64,000 nucleotides of DNA from contig NC_087071.1 of the NCBI RefSeq assembly GCF_963678635.1, positions 31,360,141 through 31,424,140 on the forward strand, read 5' to 3'. Shown here piece by piece: positions 42,001-52,586 of this stretch. This DNA is from Symsagittifera roscoffensis. Lineage: Eukaryota > Xenacoelomorpha > Acoela > Convolutidae. The position numbers and the translations under genes were made by a program. Positions within the stretch are counted from its first letter, which is position 1, and each line of letters opens with the position of its first letter. Under the pieces are notes generated by a model, which saw nothing but the letters and a program-made list of their open reading frames with translations, did not search any database and was not told the origin of the DNA.

Positions 42001-43051
42001 GGGTTGAATTTTTAAAATTATTTTCGATTGTATGAATATTTACTACTTTGGGGAAAAACACTTAATATGTTATTTTACTGCTTTGTGTGGGAGAGTTTTT
42101 TTGCTTAAATTTTTGGATGAGAAACTTGAGAGAGAGAACATTGAATAAGAATGGTTAGTGTTTTTCGAATTTATTAGTAAAATATTGAATTCATATTACC
42201 TAATCGCCATGGAGAAAAACATTGTGGACGATATCAGATGAGGTTAGCAGTTTAGCTAACAAACAAATGATGTGCTTAGTTTGCAGAAGTGGCCAAAGCA
42301 ATTCAAGTGCTTTAATGTTGTTGTTTTCTTCAGTTTTAGGTGATTGTTCATACTGTGTGTTTTGAATAAAGTTATATAATTTGTGATTTTAGCGAGTGTT
42401 ATATATGAATTCTAGGATTGGGACTTTAACGGGCTGAAGGAATTTATGAGGGACAATTAGTGGGCTAGATTTGTCTACATTTAGGAGTTCGGTTAGGGGA
42501 CAGAAGATATACATCTCGGAGATGGGATCGTAGTTTCGGAGGGTGCCTTATAAGTTAGTGTCTTTAATACAATAGGCGAAGTTACGAAAAAATGGTGATA
42601 TATATATTTAGAGTTAATGTATCGATATCTATCGTGAGGTTGTCAGGCTGGTTTATTGAGAGTGTAATGGTGTTGAACTAACTTATAGTAACTGTACGTG
42701 TGTGTTTGTTTAGTTCGTTACATGAGTTCGTGTGAACAGTGCAACTCACGTTTGTTGGGTGTGAGGAAATGATAAGTTAGTGAAAAGTGGTTAAATTTGT
42801 TAAAGTATGAATCATAAGCATGAATATTACGTAGTGCTGCGGTGATGACATTGTCGTATTTTTTCTTTAGGATGTTGAGGGTGAAGGCCGATGAGATCTT
42901 GATGAAAAATTTTTCGGTCAGATGGGATTAGCAAATGGGTCGTTGTTTAGACAAATGTCTTCATTTAGTCGGATGATAATATGATCGTAATAATCGATGG
43001 AGTTATCATTAGCTTTAGGTGCAGTGAATTTGGTTAGTGATTGTCTGTATC
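39058..43051. other. No confirmed gene; + strand becomes G/T-rich
   Basis: No recognisable coding. Hairpins include AAACTACAAGTAGTTT (40557-40572) and ATTGGTTA/TAACCAAT (40616-40668). From about 41000 the + strand becomes poor in C and rich in T and G, a bias that continues to about 44400. Confidence 0.5.
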
Positions 43052-44883
43052 CTATTTGCGTGAATTGTTTTGGGGTTGGTGCTGTTGTTTGAAGGTAGAG
43101 TTGGGTGCTGCATACTTCATTATCATAAGGGTTTTAAATAGTGATAGTGATAGTGGATTAGTAAAGTTGTAATGAGATGTCCATGAAAGTGTAGGGTAGA
43201 ATACATGCTCGTTTACATAATTGGGTTTTTCATCATTGGGGTCGGATTTAAAGTATGTATATTGTGGGAAAGGGGTATACATATTTGTAGGAATTCTTTC
43301 GTATTAGTGTGAAGTGGATGATTGACAAATGTGGTGCTTGTTTCTGGGTTAGATGGAAATGGGATATTTGGAAAATTTCTTTTGAAGGTTCGGTAAGCAC
43401 GGTTGGTACTAGAGGATGTGGTTGATGGGGAAGTGGGGTTTTGGGAGGGTGTATAAAGTAAAGAGGGGGCTAGGGTTGATGGAATGGATGATGTTAAAGA
43501 TCGTGAGAGTTGGTGAATAGTTAGTGTTTGAGGGTGTTGTAATGAAGTTATCAAGTTCATGTGTTTTTTGTGTGTGATCTTGATCGTTGTTATCGGATGG
43601 TTCACTGGTTAGAGGGGAATATATGGTTGTAACATATGAAATGGGAGTGGGATGGAGTTGGGGTTCAATTTTGACTTGGGAATGGATAGATTGAAAAGGA
43701 GGTTGGGAAAATGTAGGTGGATTGGGTTCAGAGTTGGCAAATTTGTCGGGTGTTTCGATATCGGAGTTGTTGAATTGGGAGATAGTGTTATATACTGTTG
43801 TGTTGGAGTTAGTATCTGATTCCATGCTGAATGAGGTGTTATGATGAGGTTATTGAGGTGGGGGGAAAGCAAAAAGTGGGATGATGGGAAAATTGTTCTG
43901 AAGGTTGACTGGGTGGGAGATTGATCGATGGAGGGATCCAACTTGCCGGCTCATCTTGGGCTAAAAAGATGGTTTTTCTGAGAACGAAAATTAGTGGTAT
44001 GTGGTTGTTCTATAAGTTTTTTGTATGTGTCGTCTATGTTGGGTTGTTGGGTTATTATGTGTTGGATTGGGCTGTGTGGATAGCTAGATCTCGAAGTTAT
44101 GAGGTCTGTTAGGGCAATATTTCTAAAATTTCGCCGTACCAATGATAGGAGGTGGTTATGGTTAAGGTTTTGCAATTGTGGTGCTGTGGGCGTTGTATTT
44201 GTGTCGTTTCGTGATTCGTCATACGTGTTTGTTTTGTTGATAATTTGGTATTGTATTTTTTTATTTGAGCGTCTAAAAGAACTTTTTTGATTGATGTTGA
44301 AAATATTCCAAAAAATCCTGCGAAAAGTATGCGTGCTACGCTTGCTTGTTTGCTTACTTGTGTGTGTATTGCGCATGTATTGTAGAGTCATTTTAAGAGA
44401 GAGAAAACAAATCCAAGAAAATTAAACATTGCTTATAATATAATCTTTCTTTCTAAAGTGTAGTAGGACCATCCTAGAAAGGCAAGAAGTTCGTTTTTCA
44501 AAATTACGAAACTAAACATTTTTATCGGCGATTTATCTTGAGGTCTGTATTTTTCGCCATTTGAGTAAAAGTAATCTTTTATATCTTCATAACATACGCA
44601 ATAGTCTTGTGCGTATATGTCTGAAACGCCTGCTGTTTCTGCAAGTTTGCGTAGGTTTTTATCTATGGATTGTCGTTGTATTGTGTCCATTTCTTTGAGT
44701 AATTCTTGAAATTGTTGTGTTCGAATGTGATGTTGGATGTCTGATTTAGAGTAAATGACGACTGATTGTAAATCAATATTGGGGTTGCGGGCAATAGCTC
44801 CAATGCTTTCTGGTGAAATTTGTTTTGAGTCGTTGGACGAGTATAGGGTATGGTGTAAGAAGATAGCATTTGTCTTCGTCAGG

Positions 44884-45192
44884 GTTTAATTGTACTGCAT
44901 TGGCTATTTTCTGATCCACATGGGACTGCTGAATCCCATAAATAATTTCTTCGGGAGAGTGTATCAATAAAATATACTTAATTTTTGTTGAATATTGGGA
45001 TTCTTTTATAGCATCTTTTGTCTTCAAAATATTTAAAGGTGATACTTTTTGGGTACAAGTGTAATACAATAAAATATTTCCCTCTTACTCGAAAAAATTT
45101 GATCTGTTACCTGACAATAAATATCTTGCATAAGGGATTTCAAGTCTTGCTAGTGAAACTCCTGGAGAATCGAAAAAGAACGCTTCCTTGCT
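44884..45192. repeat. Direct duplication, copy A (309 bp)
   Basis: Begins TTTAATTGTACTGC and ends CGCTTCCTTGCT. Matches copy B with scattered substitutions and small indels. Lies inside the minus-strand ORF chain. Confidence 0.9.
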
Positions 45193-45243
45193 TAATTGAA
45201 CTACAATTGTGGCTACGACGGCATTGTACTACAACTACAAGGA

Positions 45244-45554
45244 TTTAATTGTACTGCGTTGTGGCTATTTTCTGATCCACATGGGACTGTTGAATCCCAA
45301 CATTGAATTCTTCGGGAGAGTGTATCAATAAAATATACTTCATTTTTGTTGAATTTTGGGATTCTTTTATAGCATCTTTTGTCTTCAAAAACATATAAAG
45401 GTGATACTTTTTGGGTACAAGTGTAATACAATAAAATATTTCCTTCTTAGTCGATAAAGTTTGATCTGTTACCTGACAATAAATATCCTGCATAAGGGAC
45501 TTTAAGTCTTGCTAGTGCAAGTCCTGGAGAATCAAAAAAGAACGCTTCCTTGCT
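45244..45554. repeat. Direct duplication, copy B (311 bp)
   Basis: Same boundaries as copy A, separated by 51 bp. Copy B continues into the upstream ORF 45734-45447, so B is probably the original and A the duplicate. Confidence 0.9.
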
Positions 45555-46204
45555 CGGCGAGGAACACCCTTCGTTATCTGGTCCTAAAATTGTAGAAGAT
45601 TTGTTGGCTCTGCCAAAGATCTGTTTTCGTGCATCGAGAACTAAAATCACAATAAACCATTCTGCACGCCTAAAGGCCTGTATTTGACAATCAATCACCC
45701 GATGGTCCTCCAAAGCGCCAAAAATTTTTTCCAAGACAATCTCGGAACACGAAAACCAACTCAGGAAGTCCTCATAACCACGTTTTTGTCAGATGACCAG
45801 TCTCTAAAAAACCATCCGCTCATGCTCGCATCTCCGATTCGATTGATCTTGAAGCGTCAACGCCGAGTCTCTTAATGCTTCTTGCTACTAGATTTCTAGC
45901 AAAACTTCAATCATCGAAAGCGTTAATCCTGAGTGCAATCGTATGTATATTCCATCTGGACTCGTTGGGCCCGAGAGTACATAACAACGCTTAACAAACG
46001 AGCGAAATGGTTTTTTCTCCATCGCTTTTGAAAACTCGAGTTCTCGGTTGGTTGATTGAGTAAAATACAAAATACCAAGAGGCAATTATCCGTAACCGCG
46101 AATGAAGTCTCTGAACTAAAGTAACGACGGCATATGCTAACCGCCTTAGTTAGATCGGCAACCGCCGAGTACACTCGTCCTTTTGTGAAATACGCACCCC
46201 TCAT

Positions 46205-47015
46205 CTCTCCTTTAACTATGCGTACGTTTTTGGGTATAAGGTAGTCATTTCATATAAAACGGTTTGGGTTGATTTTAACTAGAGTTTCAGCTGAAAACTT
46301 GAAAAAAACTTTTTAACATTAGATTTTCAAACTTAAACGAAATTCGAAATTGAGTCTGTGTTCGTTTTTTGATAACACAACTTTTCTTACCGTTGTTGAT
46401 GAAATTTGTTTCTGTTCAGCCTCGTTTTTTTGCAATAAGTTATGATACATTGAATTGATTAGAAAACATTATTCTATTTGTTATTTGCTAAAACCATGAC
46501 AAAATATGAATAAAAACAAGGATAGCCGGTTACTGGGCAAGCTGTAGTAATTATTTTAGTGTAGTTTTTTTTGCTTACTTTGATGAAATACCTGACGTAA
46601 AAATATAAATTAGGCAAATAGACAGTCAGAGTAATATAGGCAAATTTGACAAAAATTTTTGCAAAACAATGACTAGAAAAACCAAAAAAATTAGAAAGAG
46701 TTTTTTGAAGTTTTTGGTTTCAAAATGAAGCTAAAACGCTCCAAAAACTGGTTTTACTTGATTAAAGTTAAATTTCAAGGTATTAAATTAGACGAAATTC
46801 AGCAGATTTAAGCCTGCTTGTTTGCTTTATTTGCTCGAATTAAGAAAAAATCAAAAATTTGAAACCGGTTTCTGTCGACACTAGAAAAATTTTTTGGAAA
46901 TTTTAAAATGTGTTTCCAATCACAACTAAAAGGGCTTTAATATAATATATCACTCAATCGAGTCAGATGGTTATTTGTGGTACCTGATTTTGCATGGAAA
47001 ACAAAAGGAAAAAAG
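46205..47015. other. Non-coding, inverted copy of the 27-kb repeat
   Basis: 46640-47010 is the reverse complement, diverged, of 27047-27490. The rest is AT-rich with nothing recognised. Confidence 0.55.
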
Positions 47016-47227
47016 GGCTCATTTTCAGTTTCCCCCTTTTATTATTTCGGAAATTTCATATTTGAGAACTTAATTGAAATGACTTGTCATTTTATAAACT
47101 GCATTAAATTGTGTCATCGTTTTCACAAATTTTCACAACATTTCTTACATGCAAAATGCCGTGTGAACAATTTTTCAACAGCTTTATTTTGAAATTTTAC
47201 GAGGGGGTGGGAAACTGGAAAAGAGCC
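47016..47227. mobile_element. MITE, GGCTC family, subtype B
   Basis: Starts GGCTCATTTTCAGTTTCCCC and ends GGGAAACTGGAAAAGAGCC, imperfect inverted repeats. The octamer GAAAAAAG stands on both sides (47008-47015 and 47228-47235). The interior (TGCAAAATGCCGTGTGAAC) recurs, diverged, at about 51190-51220. Non-coding. Confidence 0.8.
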
Positions 47228-47235
47228 GAAAAAAG

Positions 47236-47444
47236 GGCTCTTTTTCCTTTTCCCCCCCACTTGCAAATTTTTACAAGTAAGTTTGTTGACCACATTGTCC
47301 TATTGTTATGAAAATTGACATATAGACTAATTAGGCCATGAAAAACATATTTGGTCTTCATAATCAACCTCGTAAAACCACTCGTTACACTAAAAAATTG
47401 AAGCTCGTCTGAGGTGGGGGGGGGGGGGGAAAGGAAAAAGAGCC
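47236..47444. mobile_element. MITE, GGCTC family, subtype A
   Basis: Starts GGCTCTTTTTCCTTTTCCCC and ends GGGGAAAGGAAAAAGAGCC. GAAAAAAG precedes (47228-47235, shared with the element to the left) and follows (47445-47452). Non-coding. Confidence 0.88.
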
Positions 47445-48139
47445 GAAAAAAGAAGTAGAACGCATCCAGATACAAAGTTCCTCCCAATTTTCAATGGTCT
47501 GAACAATTGTTCGAACTATGGGGAAAACGTTTCTGATTATTTCAAAACCCTGAATTTAATTGATTTTTTTGATTTTTTCCCGACCGTTCAAACAACCGGA
47601 CTCATGTTAGGAAGTTTTGTTCTTCATTTCTTACATCGTAACATCGCGCAATCAGCCATAATATCACCTAAGACAACCGAAAGAATTGAACAATTGAAAT
47701 ATGGCGGCGGGGGGGGAGTAGAAAAGCCGATATACTTTTCACTTTGAATCAAAAAGAATCACAACGCTTCGGCTGCTTCCTCCCTAATTTAACCATAATA
47801 CCACGTAAAACACTTCTAAAAAAAACAACTTTCGAAATTGTGGGGGATAGTGAAAATTAGCCCAAAAACTTTTCTAAACTCTTCGAAACAAGTTTATCCT
47901 CATAACCCTAGTCGTATTATTACAATTTTACTAGCTCATTCAAACTGATTGTATTACTCTGGGAGAGTATGGGAGCGTGTAGTTAATCGGAAAGAACCAA
48001 AAGGGCGGGGGTATTATATGAAAGACAAACAGTTTGCCTCGTCTTTAACCCAAGTGTAAAACCTTTGTCTCTTTCGCATCATAGCCCAACTCCCAGCTTG
48101 GAAACAAAAAATTATCTAGCTCTAGCACTAAACATTTTT
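47445..48139. other. Non-coding spacer between MITEs
   Basis: AT-rich, with a G-run followed by AGTAGAAAAGCCG at 47708-47735 that may be a degraded MITE end. Confidence 0.5.
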
Positions 48140-48357
48140 GGCTCTTTTTCCTTTCCCCCCACCAGCAAACTTTTACATGTAAATTTGTTGACCAATATGT
48201 CCGATTATTATGAAATTTTACATGCAGACTAATAAGGGCACGACAAACGTATTTGGTCTTCATACTCAACCTCGTAAAACCTCTCGTTACAGCAATATAT
48301 TGAAGGTCGTGTGAGGTGGGGGGGGCGGGGGGGGGGGGTGGGGAAGGAAAAAGAGCT
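48140..48357. mobile_element. MITE, GGCTC family, subtype A
   Basis: GGCTCTTTTTCCTTTCCCCC at the left and GGGGAAGGAAAAAGAGCT at the right (last C changed to T). Target duplication ACATTTTT at 48132-48139 and 48358-48365. It lies inverted relative to the copy at 59545-59744. Confidence 0.92.
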
Positions 48358-48476
48358 ACATTTTTTATTGTAGAGGATAGGTGGATTTGCTCGATTAGCT
48401 GTATTTCAAAAACTTCCCAACTTCAAAACGGGGACTGCAAATGAAAGTCACAGTGTAAAAAATCTTGGCTCTTTTT

Positions 48477-48678
48477 CCCTTACCCCCCCCCCCCCGCCCA
48501 CCCCTCACACCAACATGAATTCTATGTTCTAACGAGTAGTTTTACAAGGTTAATTATGAAGACCAAATGAGTTTGCCATGGCCTAATTAGTCTGCATGTC
48601 AACTTTCATGAAAATTGGACAAAATGAACAGTAATTTAAAATAAAAAAATTGCAGGTGGGGGAAAAGGAAAAAGAGCC
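48477..48678. mobile_element. MITE, GGCTC family, subtype A
   Basis: GGCTCTTTTTCCCTTACCCC and GGGGGAAAAGGAAAAAGAGCC. Target duplication AAAATCTT at 48469-48476 and 48679-48686. Contains a C-run and a G-run near the ends, as in the other copies. Confidence 0.92.
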
Positions 48679-48954
48679 AAAATCTTTTTTTTAAATTCCG
48701 TAAAATTTTTTACCAAAATGGAAAACGGAGGTATTAGCTTATTGGAAATCAAAATCTTGAAGTCAATTTTTTTTTGCGGTTCGAGTAGTTATTTCAGAGC
48801 GGTATTTTTGAAGACGCGGTAAAAAACTACTACTTAAATGAATCAACATTCAAACTAAATTTCCATCCAAAAAAACTGCAACCACAAAAGGCTTATTTCA
48901 AGCTAAAATAAATAATTAAAAATAAAAAGGTTGAAAAAAAATTGATTTGGTAAA

Positions 48955-49846
48955 ATGAACCCCAACAGGGATCTGAAGCCAGGAGAAATAGGATGGAGAA
49001 ATGGACAACATATGCAGAATGCATCTAATTTGACTCCTCTCCCCAGTATAGGACGTCATGCTTGGTAAGTCCTCAATTTAACCCACCCCGCAGCTTTTTT
49101 CCTCCCTTACTCCCAACCTTCACATAAACATCAGTTTTTTGGTGTAACGAGAGGTGTTTTACAATGTTAAAGTAACAACACTAAAAATGTTGGTCATGGC
49201 TCAATTAATCTGCATGATATTGTTTGTAACAATCGGACATTTGAACAGAAAACTCGCTTATAAAAATTGGCTGGTGGGGGTGGAAACAGAGCTCAAATGC
49301 AACCTGATGACGCATGAAAAATCAATATTTTCTCCCTAAATCGATTCAGTGGGGGAGGCGGGGGCTGTACGGCTGAGGCTGATCCAACCCGTCCTGTGCA
49401 AAATTTTTAAGCAAAAAAGCAGAAAAAAGAAAACCAGACGGAATGAAAATTATATGTTTTCAAGGTCTCCTCCTCCAGTTTCCCCACCGTCTGCGTACCC
49501 GCAGCCGATGAAACCCAATCCTCCCTCTGCGTACCCGCAGCCGATGAATCCCAACCCACCCGCTGCGCAGAGTAACTTCCAGCCGATGAATCCCAACCCC
49601 CTCGCTGTGCAGAGTAACTTCCAGCCGATGAATCCCAACCCCCCCTTTGCGGACAGTCAACCGATGGCGATGAGTGAACAGGAAATGACTGATGTGCTTA
49701 CGCAGATGCTAAACACCCAGCACCACCTCATCATGGTACAGGAACAAAAGGTACTTCAGTGGCAAATGCGTATCATGAGAGCTCAGATTGAGCAGATCAT
49801 AATGAACAATTTGCGTAGGCTGAATGACCCAGACAACCAAGGATGA
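48955..49846 (+). CDS. Two-exon gene for a 163-residue proline-rich, coiled-coil protein, family unknown
   Basis: Exon 1 is 48955-49064, from ATG with an in-frame TGA 12 nt upstream to a consensus donor (TTG/gtaagt). Exon 2 is 49465-49846, from acceptor atatgttttcaag to TGA 49844-49846. The exons join in phase through a Trp codon. Residues 1-37 are polar (MNPNRDLKPGEIGWRNGQHM). Residues 38-100 are five imperfect repeats of a 12-14-residue unit ending QPMNPNP, alternating PPSAYP and AAQSNF types. The last 60 residues form a Gln/Met-rich helix with coiled-coil character (QEQKVLQWQMRIMRAQIEQI). No signal peptide, membrane segment or catalytic motif. It could be an adaptor or nuclear protein, but function is not known. 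The intron carries a decayed GGCTC-family MITE. Confidence 0.6.
49090..49294. mobile_element. Decayed GGCTC-family MITE in an intron
   Basis: GCAGCTTTTTTCCTCCCTTA at the left, GGTGGGGGTGGAAACAGAGCTC at the right, with family-typical interior (GTGTAACGAGAGGTGTTTTAC, ATGGCTCAATTAATCTGCAT). No target duplication remains. Lies wholly within the intron of the 48955-49846 gene. Confidence 0.65.
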
Positions 49847-50343
49847 ACGCTTAGAAAACATCAATTAACCACTAAATAAGAAACCAAGCGAAATTAATTG
49901 TAGAACCGTATGCTCTCATAGAAAGAGAACTGTCAAAAAAGCGCAAAAAAATTCATACTCGTCCAATTATCTAACTTAACTCAACCACGATAATAGAGAA
50001 GACAGATAGATAACAGACATTCGTGACCAATGGGAAATTACCAGGATTCGAATGATTCGTAGGATCCTCTACTAAACTTCAACAGTAAAAATCAGAAAAA
50101 AAAGGTTTAAAAATATTTTTCCATTTTTAAAAGCTATCGCGATTTATCAAGAGCTACGAAGAATTGATGCGCCATATTTTCAGCCCAAAATTGCATTTCA
50201 GAATAAAAACGTGGTAGCATTCAAACAAAGGTACTTTCAAGTTGTGCTCTTGAGAAATTTGTAGTTTTTTCTTCGTTCTCGATACTCTAAAAAATTTCTG
50301 TTAGCAATAATGAAATGCAAACAATCTGAGTCGTACTGCAAAA

Positions 50344-50655
50344 TTGAACCTTTATAAATCTATGGTAGTCCCTGTTTTGACATACGCCAGCCCCTGCTAT
50401 CGATTAAGCAAATATGTCACACATGAACAAGAGACTATTCAAAAAAGAGTCGTCAAATTGATTTTTCCTGGAACATTGACATACAAAGAAAAAATTGCTC
50501 AATTGCAAATTTTACCGCTTCCTACGTATATACAGATAAATGATATTTTTGCTGCTTTCAAAAATCAGATTAGAACGATACGACAGTATGCATCTAAATG
50601 TGCGCATACTATCAGAGTCTTCTCGCGGTGTAATGTTTCAGCTGAAACGGCCTAA
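50344..50655 (+). pseudogene. C-terminal remnant of a non-LTR reverse transcriptase
   Basis: Open frame with LYKSMVVPVLTYASPCY and HEQETIQKRVVKLIFPG, then YKEKIAQLQILPL. This is the pattern downstream of the catalytic domain in LINE RTs (lyksl..P.LtYas...iqkr..k.I...Y.erl..L.l.pL). No catalytic part or nuclease remains. Ends at TAA 50653-50655. Confidence 0.7.
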
Positions 50656-52322
50656 ACGCCTGAAAGCTGAACAAAATTTCTTCTATCAAACTTGCAGACT
50701 GGTTAGAATATAATCAAGTTGACAAGTGCATGTGGAAAATTGGGTGCGATTGTGCGGCGAACAACTGCCGCAGCAAGACGTACATATGGCGATACAATGA
50801 AGGGGCCAGGACCCCATGTGGAAACACAGAAGCAACCCTACTACTACTAAAAACATTAGTTTTAATGATTTCATAGGCAGACATTAAACATATTCGTATT
50901 GGTGTTGGTACTTGTTTTCAGGTACATGCCTGGCAAAACGACGGCTAAAAATAAGTGGTTGGCATAGTAAGTTCTGCGGTTCAATTTTTTACCCATGTGT
51001 TTGCATCTCTCACAATTCGAACATAGGGGCGTGCGGTCAACCTGATCAGTTAATGACAACCTGACTCTTTCACAGTTCCTTAATTTTTCTGAAACTCAGT
51101 TGATTGACATTAATATAAAACGATTTTTTATGTTATAAACTGTAATAAAACGTGTCAGCGTGTACAGGTGATCAAGTTAGCACAAAGTTCATTGCATGCA
51201 AAAGGACGTGTGAACAGTTTTTGAGCAGCTTTTTGTTTTTCTTGTTTTTGTTTTTGTTTTTCTTAACGAGTGGGTGTTTTATTTTATGAGAAACTAGAAA
51301 ACGGCCGCAAATCTACATCATTTCAATAAATTATTCGTAATACGGCAATAGCTAAGCTGAACAAGCAAAAATTTTTCTAAACAGTGCCAGCAAACAAATT
51401 AATGTGTAAAAACCTAATCTACACCTAAACTAATTCAATTTTAGGTCTAATTCAAAGTTCAGTCGGGCACAAAAAATGAAGGCAGAACCAAATTTGAAGC
51501 ATTTTCATAATTTTAAAAAAATGCCAAAAAAAACAGAAACTTAAAATTGTATATGTCTTGTAGAATATTTAGAAGCTAATGTGGAGTTAGCGTGCTCTAA
51601 GAAACTCCGCCACTAACACAGCGGAAATGTGTGCGAGTTTGACGGTCGTTCGGGCCAGCGGGTAATGTCCTATTGGAACATTGTCTTGAATCATCCAAAC
51701 TAGATGTACAGTTTTCACAGGGTACTCCGAAGAAGAAAACCATTTCGCTCATTTAATTAGCATTTGTAAGTTCTCAAGGAGCCAACGGGTCCAGATGGCA
51801 TCTCCACAAGATTTTTCTCTTTTGTATCGTTTTCGATGATTGAAGTCTTGCGCAAAAGTTGAAGGCGGAAAGCTACTTCTAGTGTGTCTAAACAACAAGT
51901 GATTCGGCGTTATTGTTTCGAGGTTGTTCGAATCGGACCGCGACGATGCAAGCCGATGGGACGGTTGTTGAGAGACTGTTCTAAAAAAAAGAACTTGTTA
52001 TTAGAACATTCTCAGTAACTTTCAGTTTTCCGAGAGGCACATTGAGAAGTCCACGGTGCTCCGGACACTCCTTTACCGGACACTCCTTTTGGCGATTCTT
52101 GTTCTCGATGCATGATAGCAGGCAGCTCTTTGACTAGTCAACAAATTTCGATACGTTTACAGGCCAGATGACGGAAGGCGTAACTCCCCAATTAATCCAG
52201 CATTGTATGCCATTACAGAGTAACTTGTATGTTTTGACTAAACAAACTTGAGATGAATGGCACGTGTTTTCAAAAAATTGAATATAAAGCCCCAACAATT
52301 ACTCAGCTTCGTTGAGTTGTTA
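50656..52322. other. No gene; MITE relic and flank of the Gypsy insertion
   Basis: About 51115-51305 resembles the subtype B MITE at 47016-47227 (GCATGCAAAAGGACGTGTGAAC, then GAAACTAGAAAACGGCC), in decay. A TTTTTG repeat is at 51231-51265, and CCGGACACTCCTTT is repeated in tandem at 52062-52090. Nothing else recognised. Confidence 0.55.
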
Positions 52323-52327
52323 CAGTT
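52323..52327. repeat. Target-site duplication, left (CAGTT)
   Basis: CAGTT directly precedes the 5' LTR and directly follows the 3' LTR (59515-59519); 5 bp is usual for Gypsy integrases. Confidence 0.92.
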
Positions 52328-52586
52328 TGTCATACCGCTACTGCAGTAGCAGTATTTATTATACGTATGTACAGCCAACCTCTGGTGTTAAATCATTATT
52401 TTATGGTACGCTCAAGGTCATACATAAGTGATGACACTGAGACTAAGTGAGAGATCAGAGTACTTAACAATGATCTATCTCTCAGTACATAAGAAAACAA
52501 AGAAATGAGAAAATCTAAATTCAATATTCAGAATACAGTATTGAATTCCAACTTGTTTTCAATTTGATATCGCAACGCATATCACA
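52328..52586 (+). repeat. 5' LTR (259 bp)
   Basis: Begins TGTCATACC and ends TATCACA (TG...CA). A perfect palindrome GCTACTGCAGTAGC lies 9 bp from the start (52337-52350). No obvious TATA box; AT-rich 3' half. Confidence 0.96.

Larger units (their letters stand above)
43052..46204 (-). pseudogene. Chain of broken minus-strand ORFs, unidentified, A/C-rich
   Basis: Successive overlapping open frames on the minus strand hand over from frame to frame: 46204-45923, 46085-45888, 45734-45447, 45493-45245, 45069-44773, 44869-44663, 44690-44433, 44391-43951, 43941-43609, 43825-43409, 43605-43213 and 43282-43052. The upstream part (46204-44433) has mixed globular composition (for example KYILLIHSPEE, DNEGCSSPSKEAFFFDSPG, LAETAGVSDIYAQDY). 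The downstream part (44391-43052) is Ser/Thr/Pro/Asn-rich. This looks like one or two long genes broken by frameshifts, or a sequence with homopolymer errors. No family is recognised; a mobile element or endogenous virus is possible but unsupported by any catalytic motif I can see. Confidence 0.35.

Noticed and set aside
43052-46204. Assignment of the minus-strand ORF chain to a known virus or retroelement
   Set aside because: No catalytic motif (RT, integrase, transposase, polymerase) could be seen in any of its frames, so only an unidentified relic is reported.
47414-47431. G-quadruplex or regulatory G-run
   Set aside because: The G-runs at 47414, 48320 and the C-run at 48482 are all subterminal parts of the MITE family; a separate function is not needed to explain them.
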